The notes under the pieces were generated by a model. The model was not told the DNA's origin. It searched no databases and saw nothing but the letters and a program-made list of their open reading frames with translations. From Bacteroidales bacterium (GTDB taxonomy: Bacteria; Bacteroidota; Bacteroidia; Bacteroidales; VadinHA17), in the NCBI GenBank assembly GCA_003142255.1, contig PLLO01000016.1, forward strand, positions 124,001-188,000: a DNA stretch of 64,000 nt, read 5' to 3'. Shown here in pieces: positions 52,802 to 60,387 of this stretch (within the stretch, counting starts at the first letter, position 1; each line of letters opens with the position of its first letter). The translations under genes were made by a program, and so were the position numbers.

Positions 52802-52805
52802 GACA

Positions 52806-53453
52806 ATGGAAATACTTAACGACAAACAGGTGAATGAAAGATTCTTGAAGGCTTACAAGAATAGGCGACATATCGCTAACCTTAATACCGAAGAAACGAT
52901 CGAGGTTATTGAATTAGTGGAGAAAAAAATATGTATGATCGAGGAGCATCATTCTAAGGTTGTAGAATTTAACCCGCAAATGAAGGATAATAGCATTGAT
53001 AATGTTTCAATGGGTGGTTACACTCATAAACAATTGAGCCAATTTAAGGGCGATTTAGAAAATCATTTATCGAAGGAATCAAAAACGGAACAGGAGACTA
53101 TCATTGATAAAATTTACATTCTCCATTTTTACAAAAAATTTAAGAGTTACTTTCCTGATGAAACAAAAGAAATCTGGCTCCAAAGGTTTATTTATCCCTT
53201 CCAAAAACCCATTAATCCTATCAAAATTGAAAGTAGGGTAAACGGGGAAAATAACAGATTGATATTATTAGCCATACTATCTGAAATATACAAATGTCCG
53301 CACGCTGATTTTATCTATAAAGATTTTGTTTTCGACAGGTTCGGGATAAAGGCGTTTCATAAGGCAGTTAGCACCCATAAAGACAAACCAGAATTTAAGA
53401 AAAATTCAGAGGGTTGCAGAATAATTTTAAAAGATATGACACTTTTAAAGTAG
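52806..53453 (+). CDS. unknown protein of the element
   Basis: A 215-residue cytoplasmic protein, mostly helical and charged, with a basic C-terminus. I do not recognise a domain. It begins 4 bp after the integrase stop codon and so is co-transcribed with it; such a place is often held by regulators of excision. A terminator follows 30 bp downstream. An in-frame ATG at 52773 inside the integrase gene is less likely. Confidence 0.65.
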   Translation: MEILNDKQVNERFLKAYKNRRHIANLNTEETIEVIELVEKKICMIEEHHSKVVEFNPQMKDNSIDNVSMGGYTHKQLSQFKGDLENHLSKESKTEQETIIDKIYILHFYKKFKSYFPDETKEIWLQRFIYPFQKPINPIKIESRVNGENNRLILLAILSEIYKCPHADFIYKDFVFDRFGIKAFHKAVSTHKDKPEFKKNSEGCRIILKDMTLLK

Positions 53454-53455
53454 CA

Positions 53456-53546
53456 ACTTACCCCGACTTACTGTTTGACTTTGTAACCAACTATATTTTA
53501 AATAGTTGGTTTTTTCATTTTGCATAAAACTTACCCCGGCTTACTG
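53456..53546. promoter_or_regulatory. 18-bp direct repeats around the terminator, likely operator
   Basis: ACTTACCCCGACTTACTG (53456-53473) and ACTTACCCCGGCTTACTG (53529-53546) differ by one base and lie 73 bp apart, close to seven helical turns. The second is 41 bp before the HTH gene. Confidence 0.55.
53485..53516 (+). terminator. rho-independent terminator of the int operon
   Basis: AACCAACTAT and ATAGTTGGTT form a 10-bp stem around a 7-nt loop, followed by a T-run. Confidence 0.85.
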
Positions 53547-53587
53547 ATAGGGTCTATAATTTTATTACTGCATTAATACTTGCAGTT

Positions 53588-53923
53588 ATGACACAGATAG
53601 TACAGCTCAATTATGAAGATTTACAGACAGCTATAAAAGACTGCCTGAGGGATGCAATAGCAGAAATAAAAGCGATCCCGGAACCCGAAAAGCCAGCCGA
53701 CCGGATGACCTTGCCGGAAGCCTGCGATCTTACCGGACTATCCAGAAGCCTATTATATAAGATGAGTATGGACGGGACCATACCCCGGCAGAAGTACGGC
53801 AAGCGGTTAGTATTTAGCCGGGAATCCCTCAATGAATGGATGCAAGTCAGGACCGTATCAATGGCCAGCCCTGAATCAGTTATGACCGGCAGGCTTCAAA
53901 AATCAGCAAAAAAGAAAATTTAA
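53588..53923 (+). CDS. helix-turn-helix protein, excisionase-like
   Basis: A 111-residue protein with a MerR-like/HTH_17 domain at about residues 38-84 (MTLPEACDLTGLSRSLLYKM followed by GTIPRQKYGKRLVFSRESLNEWM), typical of element excisionases. Residues 1-35 form a helical lead. It could bind the direct repeats upstream and promote excision or control the helicase operon that starts 11 bp downstream. Confidence 0.82.
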   Translation: MTQIVQLNYEDLQTAIKDCLRDAIAEIKAIPEPEKPADRMTLPEACDLTGLSRSLLYKMSMDGTIPRQKYGKRLVFSRESLNEWMQVRTVSMASPESVMTGRLQKSAKKKI

Positions 53924-53934
53924 TAAGTGTTGAA

Positions 53935-54903
53935 ATGGGGACAAAGGTAGAAATTAAACAGGGTACGGACCTGAATCAAAATATTGACTTTTTGATTGCA
54001 AAACCCGTTAACGAATGGATCAAAGAGGCCAGCCTCAGGGAGACACCCAGGGACCTGTTTAATAAATTAATTTATGAGGGAGACCTGGGAATATTATTTG
54101 CCTCATCAGGTGCCGGAAAATCAATCTTAGCATGTCAGTTTGCAGACGAAAACAGCAAAAATGAGATTGTGCTTCTCCTGGATTGCGAACTTTCGGATAA
54201 ACAATTTCAGCTAAGATATACAAACGAAGCTGGGGATAATTATCCATTTAAAGACAATTTCATCAGATTAGAACTTAATCCAGATGCAGATAAGCCGGAA
54301 AAACTGACTGATGAAGATTTCCTAATGCAGTCAATTGAGAATTGCGTTACCACCACCGGGGCGAAAATTCTTATCGTGGATAACATTACCTATCTGAGGC
54401 AAGACACCGAAAAGGCAAAAGAAGCCCTTCCCCTGATGAAAAAATTGAAGGCAATAAAGAAAAAATATGATTTAACGGTGCTGGTAATTGCACACACACC
54501 CAAAAGAGACGCAACAAAACCAATTTCGCAAAATGATTTATCCGGTAGCATGATGCTTTATAATTTTTGCGATCAGGTTTTCGCAATCGGAACAAGTAAC
54601 GCGGATCCCAGCTTAAGGTATATAAAACAATTAAAAACAAGGTACACGGAAACCCTTTACGGGGAAGATAATGTGATTTTATACCAGGTTGAAAAAAATA
54701 ATTGTTTCCTGGGATTCACTTTTCTGGGATATGGGAAAGAGGCCGATTATCTAAGACAATTATCCGAACCAGGCAAAAAGGATTTAGAGGAGCAAGTAAA
54801 CGTCCTGCACGGGCTGGGAAAGAGTTTACGTGAAATTGCAAAAGAGTTTAATATTTCCCCTTCAAGGGTGTACCGGATAATAAATAAGCCTCTAAATAAG
54901 TGA
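53935..54903 (+). CDS. RecA-fold replicative helicase (RepA-like) with C-terminal HTH
   Basis: A 322-residue ATPase. Walker A is ASSGAGKS (56-63), Walker B is ILIVDN (145-150), and the layout matches RSF1010 RepA-type hexameric helicases (AAA_25). The C-terminal ~40 residues add a helix-turn-helix (GKSLREIAKEFNISPSRVYRI), so the helicase may bind its origin directly. Its stop codon lies in the first iteron of the array that follows. It belongs to the HTH-helicase-primase operon. Confidence 0.85.
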   Translation: MGTKVEIKQGTDLNQNIDFLIAKPVNEWIKEASLRETPRDLFNKLIYEGDLGILFASSGAGKSILACQFADENSKNEIVLLLDCELSDKQFQLRYTNEAGDNYPFKDNFIRLELNPDADKPEKLTDEDFLMQSIENCVTTTGAKILIVDNITYLRQDTEKAKEALPLMKKLKAIKKKYDLTVLVIAHTPKRDATKPISQNDLSGSMMLYNFCDQVFAIGTSNADPSLRYIKQLKTRYTETLYGEDNVILYQVEKNNCFLGFTFLGYGKEADYLRQLSEPGKKDLEEQVNVLHGLGKSLREIAKEFNISPSRVYRIINKPLNK

Positions 54904-55116
54904 AACAGTGAAACAATACATAAATAACTAATAATAAAATGATTAAGTGTTTCAGAGTGTTTCAGAAGTGTTTCAAAGTGTTTCAAAGTGTTTCAGTGAA
55001 ACAGGCCTTAAGTGTTTCAGGTGAAACAGTAGTGAAACAGTACGAACATTTTAATAATGAATCATTTAACCCCAGAAACGAGGGTGTTTCGTTTCAGAAA
55101 GTGAAACAGTGAAACA
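54901..55116. repeat. TGTTTCA/TGAAACA iteron array, putative replication origin
   Basis: Six copies of TGTTTCA (starting 54948, 54958, 54969, 54979, 54989, 55013) and seven of TGAAACA (54901, 54909, 54997, 55022, 55033, 55102, 55110) occur in 216 bp, with two variants near 55085-55096. Five forward copies are spaced 10, 11, 10 and 10 bp, one helical turn each. The array sits between helicase and primase genes and includes the primase start codon, so it could be both origin and operator. Confidence 0.8.
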
Positions 55117-56368
55117 GTCAATTTTAAATATTACCGTGTCCGGTTTTGAGAATTGTAAAAGCATATCCCCGAAAGAAGTTAATCTTTTGTCCTGGCTGAC
55201 TTCAGATAAATACCGGGATAAGGTCGAGCAGGTGCGGAAAATTCAGGATGAGAATATACAAAAAGTAATTAAAGCCTCACTTCCAGCGATAACTCCTTCC
55301 GGGACATTCAGCACACGATCAGAAAAGGGGTTAATAGAACATTCAGGATTCATGGCATTTGACATAGATTTTAAGGACAATTCCGATATAACCAATTTTG
55401 ATGAACTAAAAAAACAGCTCAGTAAGTTATCAAATGTAGCTTATTGCGGTCTGTCCGTTCGGGGTCGCGGCTTCTGGGGTTGCGTCCCCATTCCCGGAAG
55501 CACCCCCGAACTTCATAAACAGCGTTTTAATGCGCTTGCAAAAGATTTTAAAGATATGGGAATTGTGCTGGATCCTTCCGGAAGTGATGTTTGCAGGTTA
55601 AGGATTTACAGTTTTGACCCCGAAGGCTATTTTAACCACAATGCGAAACCGTACACAAAGATACTGAAGCCCCAACCAAAGAGAACAACCCGTCCGGCCC
55701 TTACCGATTCCAGGGAACGTGTCGAGGCTGTTATAAGCCAGATAAAAGAGAACAGAATTGATATAACACAAAGTTATAAAGGCGAATGGTTCCTGATTGC
55801 TTCCGGTATGGCAAATGAGTTTGGCGAATCCGGAAGGGGTTACTTCCATGCGGTCAGTAGGTACCATTTAAAATATAATGAATCAGAAACAGACCGAATG
55901 TTTGATGATGTTTTGAAAAAAACCTATTCTAAAATAAGTATTGGATCCTTCTTTAAAATTGCTTCAGATTACGGGATAAAGCAAAATATCGCAAAGGAAT
56001 CTATTGATGAAATAGGTGAATTTGATATTGAAGTAAAAGAGAAGGAAGCGGAATGGCTCAATGAATTTTATCCGCATGGAGTTAGGTCGGATAACAGAGT
56101 TGCCAAAATGGAAACTGTGAAAATGCCAGCCACAAAAAAAGAATCGGCACCCGGTCCCTGGGATCAGGACATAACAGAGCTGGAACAATTCTTTAATGCA
56201 GTAGGGCTTCCTGAAGCACACATTCAGCTCAGTGCAGTCGAAAGGATAACAGATCCCTCTTTGTTCATTAAGACACACCTGGACATTGTGAAGGGTCAAA
56301 ACGGAAATATGAGATATGCACCTTACCTGGAACGGCTGAAGGAATTAAGAACAATATTAAGCAACTGA
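55109..56368 (+). CDS. primase-like protein with BT4734/VirE-N and PriCT-2 domains
   Basis: A 419-residue protein. Residues 1-190 match the BT4734-like (VirE N-terminal) domain, with GFMAFDIDFKDN, GLSVRGRGFWGCVPIPG and DPSGSDVCRLRIYSFDP. Residues about 205-295 look like PriCT-2 (GEWFLIASGMANEFGESGRGYFHAVSRYH). Such proteins are primases of Bacteroidota mobile elements. The start is GTG at 55109, inside the last iteron; no in-frame ATG exists before a stop at 55058. Expression may thus be controlled by binding to the iterons. Confidence 0.8.
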   Translation: MKQSILNITVSGFENCKSISPKEVNLLSWLTSDKYRDKVEQVRKIQDENIQKVIKASLPAITPSGTFSTRSEKGLIEHSGFMAFDIDFKDNSDITNFDELKKQLSKLSNVAYCGLSVRGRGFWGCVPIPGSTPELHKQRFNALAKDFKDMGIVLDPSGSDVCRLRIYSFDPEGYFNHNAKPYTKILKPQPKRTTRPALTDSRERVEAVISQIKENRIDITQSYKGEWFLIASGMANEFGESGRGYFHAVSRYHLKYNESETDRMFDDVLKKTYSKISIGSFFKIASDYGIKQNIAKESIDEIGEFDIEVKEKEAEWLNEFYPHGVRSDNRVAKMETVKMPATKKESAPGPWDQDITELEQFFNAVGLPEAHIQLSAVERITDPSLFIKTHLDIVKGQNGNMRYAPYLERLKELRTILSN

Positions 56369-56441
56369 TATGTTAACGAGGCACTTAATAAGAGTACGAC
56401 GGAGACGACGTATCAGGAGACAGGACCAAATAAAAAACAAT

Positions 56442-56708
56442 ATGAAAATAGATATTAAAATTTTTGTGCAGGCTGCTCAGGAGTTCAAAATTGAGGCTGA
56501 ATATTTAAGCGAGGATTCATTCCGGTTGAACGGGATTACAGTTTACCTCCACGACAATCTGGCACAGGCAGGCACTTTTAAATTTCGTTTTACTGATTGC
56601 TTTGACTTCGTTTCTTGTTTGTCCCAGGAAGGATTATTATCCTTGACCACTAACCAGAGACATCAAATAAAAGAAACTTATAAAAAATTACTTAAAGCCC
56701 CGATATGA
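56442..56708 (+). CDS. small unknown protein of the element
   Basis: An 88-residue acidic protein of alpha/beta type, no recognised family. An in-frame ATG at 56370, directly after the primase stop, would add an Arg-rich lead (RVRRRRRIRR) that looks like non-coding sequence, so the ATG at 56442 is preferred. It overlaps the next start codon by 4 bp, suggesting translational coupling. Confidence 0.55.
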   Translation: MKIDIKIFVQAAQEFKIEAEYLSEDSFRLNGITVYLHDNLAQAGTFKFRFTDCFDFVSCLSQEGLLSLTTNQRHQIKETYKKLLKAPI

Positions 56709-57049
56709 CAAAATTTGATTTAAATATTCTTTGCAAGGTTCTCAAAGCTTCTCTGATTGACGAAAACACGATTTCAATTAACAGTCATTTTATCGAGTTT
56801 GGAGATTCACTAACAATTGACGGCATTGAATATGGTAACCCGCAAAACATGAAAAGCCTGATGAGTTGCATTACTCGGTCGCAGATCCTGGGAAATGTTA
56901 ACTACGAAAATTTATCTTTCTGGTATTGCCTCGGATATCATACCGAGGTCGAAAAGGCCAAAAACAGGCTTGCAAATATGAAAAAAGGGCAGTTTCCGAA
57001 TCAAAACAAGGGGGGTTTACTATCAGATTTAGACAATAATTTGAATTAG
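56705..57049 (+). CDS. small unknown protein of the element
   Basis: A 114-residue protein overlapping the preceding gene by 4 bp (ATGA). Its first 40 residues (FDLNILCKVLKASLIDENTI) have a layout like the start of the previous protein (KIDIKIFVQAAQEFKIEAEYL), so they might be distant paralogues. No domain is recognised. Confidence 0.55.
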   Translation: MTKFDLNILCKVLKASLIDENTISINSHFIEFGDSLTIDGIEYGNPQNMKSLMSCITRSQILGNVNYENLSFWYCLGYHTEVEKAKNRLANMKKGQFPNQNKGGLLSDLDNNLN

Positions 57050-57055
57050 TAAAAT

Positions 57056-57238
57056 ATGCAACACTTTGAATATCAGAAAATAGGGATTAATTCTTCGAAT
57101 ATTGAAGTTAAATATTCTAAAAACGACTTTCGTAGACGCGTGACTGCTGCGAGATTTGACCGTACCCCCCCTTCTAAGAAAAAAGACCGCCATCCCTTCG
57201 GCACTGCATGGGTGTTTGAGACGATAGGCAATGAATAA
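57056..57238 (+). CDS. possible small protein of the element
   Basis: A 60-residue basic ORF, 6 bp downstream of the previous gene, same strand, with a Lys/Arg-rich middle and an aromatic C-terminal segment (HPFGTAWVFETIGNE). No family is recognised. Spacing supports it as a gene. Confidence 0.4.
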   Translation: MQHFEYQKIGINSSNIEVKYSKNDFRRRVTAARFDRTPPSKKKDRHPFGTAWVFETIGNE

Positions 57239-57248
57239 AGATAATGAT

Positions 57249-57356
57249 ATGAATAAAGATAGAGAACAATATCAGGCATACAGAGAGACAACTCGAACTC
57301 ATCTCGAACATTACGAGATGACATGGATAGGACGGCAACAAGTTAGTAAATGTTAA
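57249..57356 (+). CDS. possible 35-residue protein of the element
   Basis: A short ORF 10 bp after the previous stop, beginning MNKDREQYQAYRETTR and ending with IGRQQVSKC. Its composition is protein-like and the spacing fits, but it may be chance. Confidence 0.25.
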   Translation: MNKDREQYQAYRETTRTHLEHYEMTWIGRQQVSKC

Positions 57357-57360
57357 TAAG

Positions 57361-57406
57361 TATAACGAATAATATAGTTATATAACGAATACATTAGTTA
57401 TCTTTG
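57361..57406 (+). promoter_or_regulatory. tandem 20-bp operator repeats with overlapping -7 box
   Basis: TATAACGAATAATATAGTTA (57361-57380) is followed directly by a 17/20 copy (57381-57400). A full -7 match, TATCTTTG (57399-57406), overlaps the second copy. The RHH gene starts 28 bp downstream, so it may repress itself here. Confidence 0.55.
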
Positions 57407-57434
57407 TTACCTGAATAACTTAATACATCATACA

Positions 57435-57665
57435 ATGAATAAAGAACAACGCAACACAACCGGACTGAACCTTCAGATACCTTTAAATATTAGTATGGCA
57501 TTATCGAAGCGGGTGTGTGACCTTAAAGAATCGGGATCACTTATTACAAAGTCTGAACTGATATTGCACTATGCAAACAGAGGGTTGCATGAAGATCAGG
57601 ACGGTCAGTCTGTGACTTTGATAGGCGAGGACTTAAAAGGACTTAATGAGACAGAACAACGATAA
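57435..57665 (+). CDS. ribbon-helix-helix (CopG-like) regulator
   Basis: A 76-residue protein with the RHH layout: a beta strand (TGLNLQIP), helix A (NISMALSKRVCDLKESG), and helix B (TKSELILHYANRGLH). RHH dimers bind tandem operators, and two 20-bp tandem repeats lie directly upstream. The C-terminal 20 residues are acidic. It is likely the regulator of the downstream cargo genes. Confidence 0.6.
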   Translation: MNKEQRNTTGLNLQIPLNISMALSKRVCDLKESGSLITKSELILHYANRGLHEDQDGQSVTLIGEDLKGLNETEQR

Positions 57666-57714
57666 CGACATACAGAGCAATAACGCTTTGTTATAATTAA
57701 TACTTTGGAAGAAA

Positions 57715-58326
57715 ATGAAAAACGAAAGATTGGACGCAATTATCTCAAGAACGCCTGCCATGACGGCAGCAATTGAAAAAGAAGGGGGAGAGAAAATTTC
57801 AAAGCTACCCGACAATTTTAATGAAAATTACATTAAGTGGAAGGTTCTGGAAAGAATCGGGAACTATGTATTTTTGCAGGGCAAATCTCAAACAGGATCT
57901 GGAGGGTTGGTATACGACCAGCAATTAGTCCGGGTTGACGAAACGGGGCTGGAATATATCAAAAGCCCCATGAATTGGGACTCACTGGCAGACCCAATGC
58001 GTAAGCCGACCGATCCCCCACCGAGACAGTTTTCTAAAGATCTTATTTATCAAGATTTTCTGGCAAGTATTCGCAACAATGAAATGGCAATTTTGAGACG
58101 TGCCAGAACGGCGGAAGAAAACAGACTTGCAGAAATTTTGCGGGATAAAAATTTTAAGATTATTACCGACATGAAATCCTTAGCAGAACATTTGCAGATT
58201 GAGCTTCAAGAATTAACAGATCGGAGCGAAAACTCGCAAGGGATTTTCTCAAATAAAAGATGTAAGGAGATCCTTCTTCAGTTATCACAGATTGATTTAT
58301 TTTTAAAACATATAAAATTATCGTAA
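57715..58326 (+). CDS. unknown cargo protein of the element
   Basis: A 203-residue soluble protein. The N-terminal third has a mixed alpha/beta look, and the last ~100 residues form two long helices with heptad-like spacing (MAILRRARTAEENRLAEILRDKNFKIITDMKSLAEHLQ). No domain is recognised. It is 49 bp after the RHH gene and directly joined to the next gene (start at 58327), so the two form a pair. Confidence 0.6.
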   Translation: MKNERLDAIISRTPAMTAAIEKEGGEKISKLPDNFNENYIKWKVLERIGNYVFLQGKSQTGSGGLVYDQQLVRVDETGLEYIKSPMNWDSLADPMRKPTDPPPRQFSKDLIYQDFLASIRNNEMAILRRARTAEENRLAEILRDKNFKIITDMKSLAEHLQIELQELTDRSENSQGIFSNKRCKEILLQLSQIDLFLKHIKLS

Positions 58327-58701
58327 ATGGAAACAATTGAAAGGGCAACAGTCAAAAGACAACCTGAATTTTTCAGGAAGATCAAAGACTGCGAATCAAG
58401 AGGTTTGAAAGTTAAACCAGGTACCAGCGTAACTCCTGCAATGATCGCAGAGTTTGAAAAAACTGGAAAGGTAACAGAACCTTCAGTAAGGAAAGCATCA
58501 TTAATGGAGCTAACTACCGAGGACAGGGCCAAAATTCTGAATCGGAAGCTAAAAGAAATCGCAGACGCTGAGGAAAAAAAGGCAAGGGATGTCCGGCAGG
58601 ATCAAAGGCATCTGGATTTTGCCAAAGAACGCAAAATAGTCAAAGCCGGTTTGTGCTTGGTTGAAAAAGGCGGAACAGAAAAAACAACGCTTTACAGATA
58701 A
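58327..58701 (+). CDS. unknown cargo protein of the element
   Basis: A 124-residue, highly charged protein with a predicted long helix at about residues 65-105 (TTEDRAKILNRKLKEIADAEEKKARDV). No domain is recognised. It starts on the base after the preceding stop codon and is followed by a strong terminator, so it closes the operon. Confidence 0.6.
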   Translation: METIERATVKRQPEFFRKIKDCESRGLKVKPGTSVTPAMIAEFEKTGKVTEPSVRKASLMELTTEDRAKILNRKLKEIADAEEKKARDVRQDQRHLDFAKERKIVKAGLCLVEKGGTEKTTLYR

Positions 58702-58720
58702 CTTTATTTTTCAGTTTGTT

Positions 58721-58755
58721 GGGGTGTACCGGCTAACGACCGGCACCCCATTTTT
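58721..58755 (+). terminator. rho-independent terminator of the cargo operon
   Basis: GGGGTG-t-ACCGG pairs with CCGGCACCCC around a CTAACGA loop, followed by five T. Confidence 0.85.
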
Positions 58756-58816
58756 ATAATTAGAACGATTCTTAATAAGGCCCTTTTCATGCGTTTTAAG
58801 GCCTATTCCCTTTAAA

Positions 58817-58887
58817 GTGGTACTATCCCTTCAAAACGACCTCACCAGGTGACGCAGGAGCCACGATCACACCTCTGGCAATACCAC
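58817..58887. other. GC-richer non-coding block, possibly structured
   Basis: The 362-bp gap between 58701 and 59064 holds no gene. A ~70-bp block is bounded by GTGGTA (58817-58822) and TACCAC (58882-58887) and has an inner TCACC-a-GGTGA palindrome. It stands out from the AT-rich flanks and could be a small RNA or transfer/packaging site. Confidence 0.35.
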
Positions 58888-59063
58888 AGCATCCCTGCAA
58901 TGCAATAAAAAAGTCTTACTGTAATACTATGTTTAATTTAAGGTATTACACTGATACTTAAATTAATATAAGCATAATAAAGTTATAAAACAACATTATT
59001 ATCTATTGATTTACATTTATTTTCATTCGACCTTTGTTCCATTATTAATTTAAACTTACGAAA

Positions 59064-59345
59064 ATGAAAGTAACCTACCTGGAACCAAAGAGCGATTCAT
59101 TCGAACGCTTGAAATTCGAAAATGAAATCCTTAGACGTGAGACGGACCGGTTGCATGTTATACAAAAAGGCATGGATATTAAATATAAAAAAAATCCCAC
59201 TGAGGCAAATCGCAGAAAAGCTCAGATCGCTTATATGAAATATTCTGCTTGTCTAACGAAGGCGGTTGATGCTACGCTACTGTATAGTCGTGCCTTTAAT
59301 TTACATTACGACATCGACAATTCTCATCTTAGAATAGTTAAATAA
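59064..59345 (+). CDS. small unknown protein of the element
   Basis: A 93-residue basic protein with a long predicted helix (FERLKFENEILRRETDRLHVI) that could form a coiled coil, and no recognised domain. It is separated from the cargo operon by a terminator and 300 bp, so it has its own promoter. The next gene is 27 bp downstream. Confidence 0.55.
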   Translation: MKVTYLEPKSDSFERLKFENEILRRETDRLHVIQKGMDIKYKKNPTEANRRKAQIAYMKYSACLTKAVDATLLYSRAFNLHYDIDNSHLRIVK

Positions 59346-59372
59346 GTTACTTAATAAATAAAATCTCATATT

Positions 59373-59582
59373 ATGACAGCAAAACAAATTCTCCTTGATC
59401 TGAGTTATATCGATAGCACAAAGCATTTGCGGAAGATCCTGCTGGAAATGATTCTTGAATTTATGGCAAATGATGAAATTGATGATCGTTCAGATGCGTA
59501 TGCAACTTATATAGCACTTGATTTTCACTTACGACAAATCGGTAAGTATCAGAAAAAATTGACGAGTTCTCGACGAGGTTGA
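59373..59582 (+). CDS. small unknown protein of the element
   Basis: A 69-residue, acidic, helical protein ending in a basic SSRRG tail. It follows the previous gene by 27 bp and ends before a terminator hairpin. No family is recognised. Confidence 0.5.
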   Translation: MTAKQILLDLSYIDSTKHLRKILLEMILEFMANDEIDDRSDAYATYIALDFHLRQIGKYQKKLTSSRRG

Positions 59583-59585
59583 AAT

Positions 59586-59611
59586 AAAAAACCCGGCACT
59601 TGTCCGGGCTT
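59586..59611 (-). terminator. rho-independent terminator for the 55-residue gene
   Basis: CCCGG and CCGGG enclose a 7-nt loop; on the minus strand the hairpin is followed by a U-run, so it serves the gene at 59617-59784. Confidence 0.75.
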
Positions 59612-59616
59612 CCCTA

Positions 59617-59784
59617 TCAGATATTATCCTTTCCAGTCCAGCGACTGAATTTTAATTTAGCATCCCGTTCAGCCTTCAGCTTCATGTATTTCCGCTTCAC
59701 AGTTTCATCAGGGATATCGGTTGAAACCTCAACCCATGTCCGAGGCATATTACAGACTTGTACCAACTTCATTGGAGTTTTCAT
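59617..59784 (-). CDS. 55-residue unknown protein of the element
   Basis: A minus-strand ORF from an ATG at 59784 to a TGA at 59617. It encodes a basic, tryptophan-containing protein (MPRTWVEVSTDIP and ending KFSRWTGKDNI). A terminator follows 6 bp after its stop, which strongly supports it as a true gene despite its size. No family is recognised. The motif MKTPMK at the start gives two possible ATG codons. Confidence 0.6.
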   Translation of the reverse strand: MKTPMKLVQVCNMPRTWVEVSTDIPDETVKRKYMKLKAERDAKLKFSRWTGKDNI

Positions 59785-59914
59785 TGACAAAAGAGTAAAG
59801 TTAATATTAATGCCACAAAGAGAATTATCAGGATCCTGAAGATTATCTTTTCAGTTTTGAAGATGAAACGCTTTTTAAAATACCTCCTTCTTTCAATTAT
59901 TATCCGATCCGGGG

Positions 59915-60232
59915 TCATTTGCGCCTCCTTTCATTCTGGCAGCATTGATAAAAGAAGTTGAACCCTAACATCATTGCACCCATGCAAACAGCAGAGGCAC
60001 CAAATAACAGCACCATGCCACCGCATGAAATAGAATCTAATCCGATTACTCGAATAATAATCAGGACAGCACCGGCCAGACCTAACAGGCCAATGAATAG
60101 ATAAATAAACTTTCCATATCTTTTCGGAGCAAGTGAATCCTGAATGTAATTTCGACGTCCGAGGTCTGTTTTGGGATACCTGATTTTATTCAGGCACGGC
60201 GATTGCCGTAAACAAAAGATTTGTTTTTTCAT
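59915..60232 (-). CDS. small membrane protein of the element
   Basis: A 105-residue protein with a basic N-terminal cytoplasmic part and two membrane helices (about 43-62 and 69-94), ending with a basic CQNERRRK tail. No family is recognised. It is on the minus strand next to the right end of the element, in front of a cluster of 12-bp repeats that may control it. Confidence 0.55.
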   Translation of the reverse strand: MKKQIFCLRQSPCLNKIRYPKTDLGRRNYIQDSLAPKRYGKFIYLFIGLLGLAGAVLIIIRVIGLDSISCGGMVLLFGASAVCMGAMMLGFNFFYQCCQNERRRK

Positions 60233-60358
60233 TTCGCAGTTGTTTTTTAGTAAATAAAAGAACCCCCCTTTCCGAAGTCCAGGGAAACAACTGCGAAGTC
60301 GAAAACCTGTAAATCAGTCCAGGGGGCCTTTTATACTCTATTGTTTTTCGCAGTTGTT
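60233..60358. repeat. three copies of TTCGCAGTTGTT near the right end
   Basis: TTCGCAGTTGTT occurs at 60233-60244 and 60347-60358 and inverted at 60286-60297. They lie 180 bp inside attR and directly upstream of the membrane-protein gene, so they may be recombinase arm-type sites or operators. Confidence 0.6.
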
Positions 60359-60387
60359 AATTCAAAGTTGAACTTTATAAATGAGAT

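Noticed and set aside
54901-55116. CRISPR array
   Set aside because: Repeats are only 7 bp, in both orientations and without spacers of constant length; no cas genes are present. An iteron array explains it better.
56370-56441. N-terminal extension RVRRRRRIRR of the gene at 56442
   Set aside because: Low-complexity Arg-rich translation with no counterpart in protein-like sequence; a better start exists at 56442.
59600-59839. A plus-strand ORF of 79 codons
   Set aside because: It is the shadow of the 55-residue minus-strand gene, which has its own terminator.
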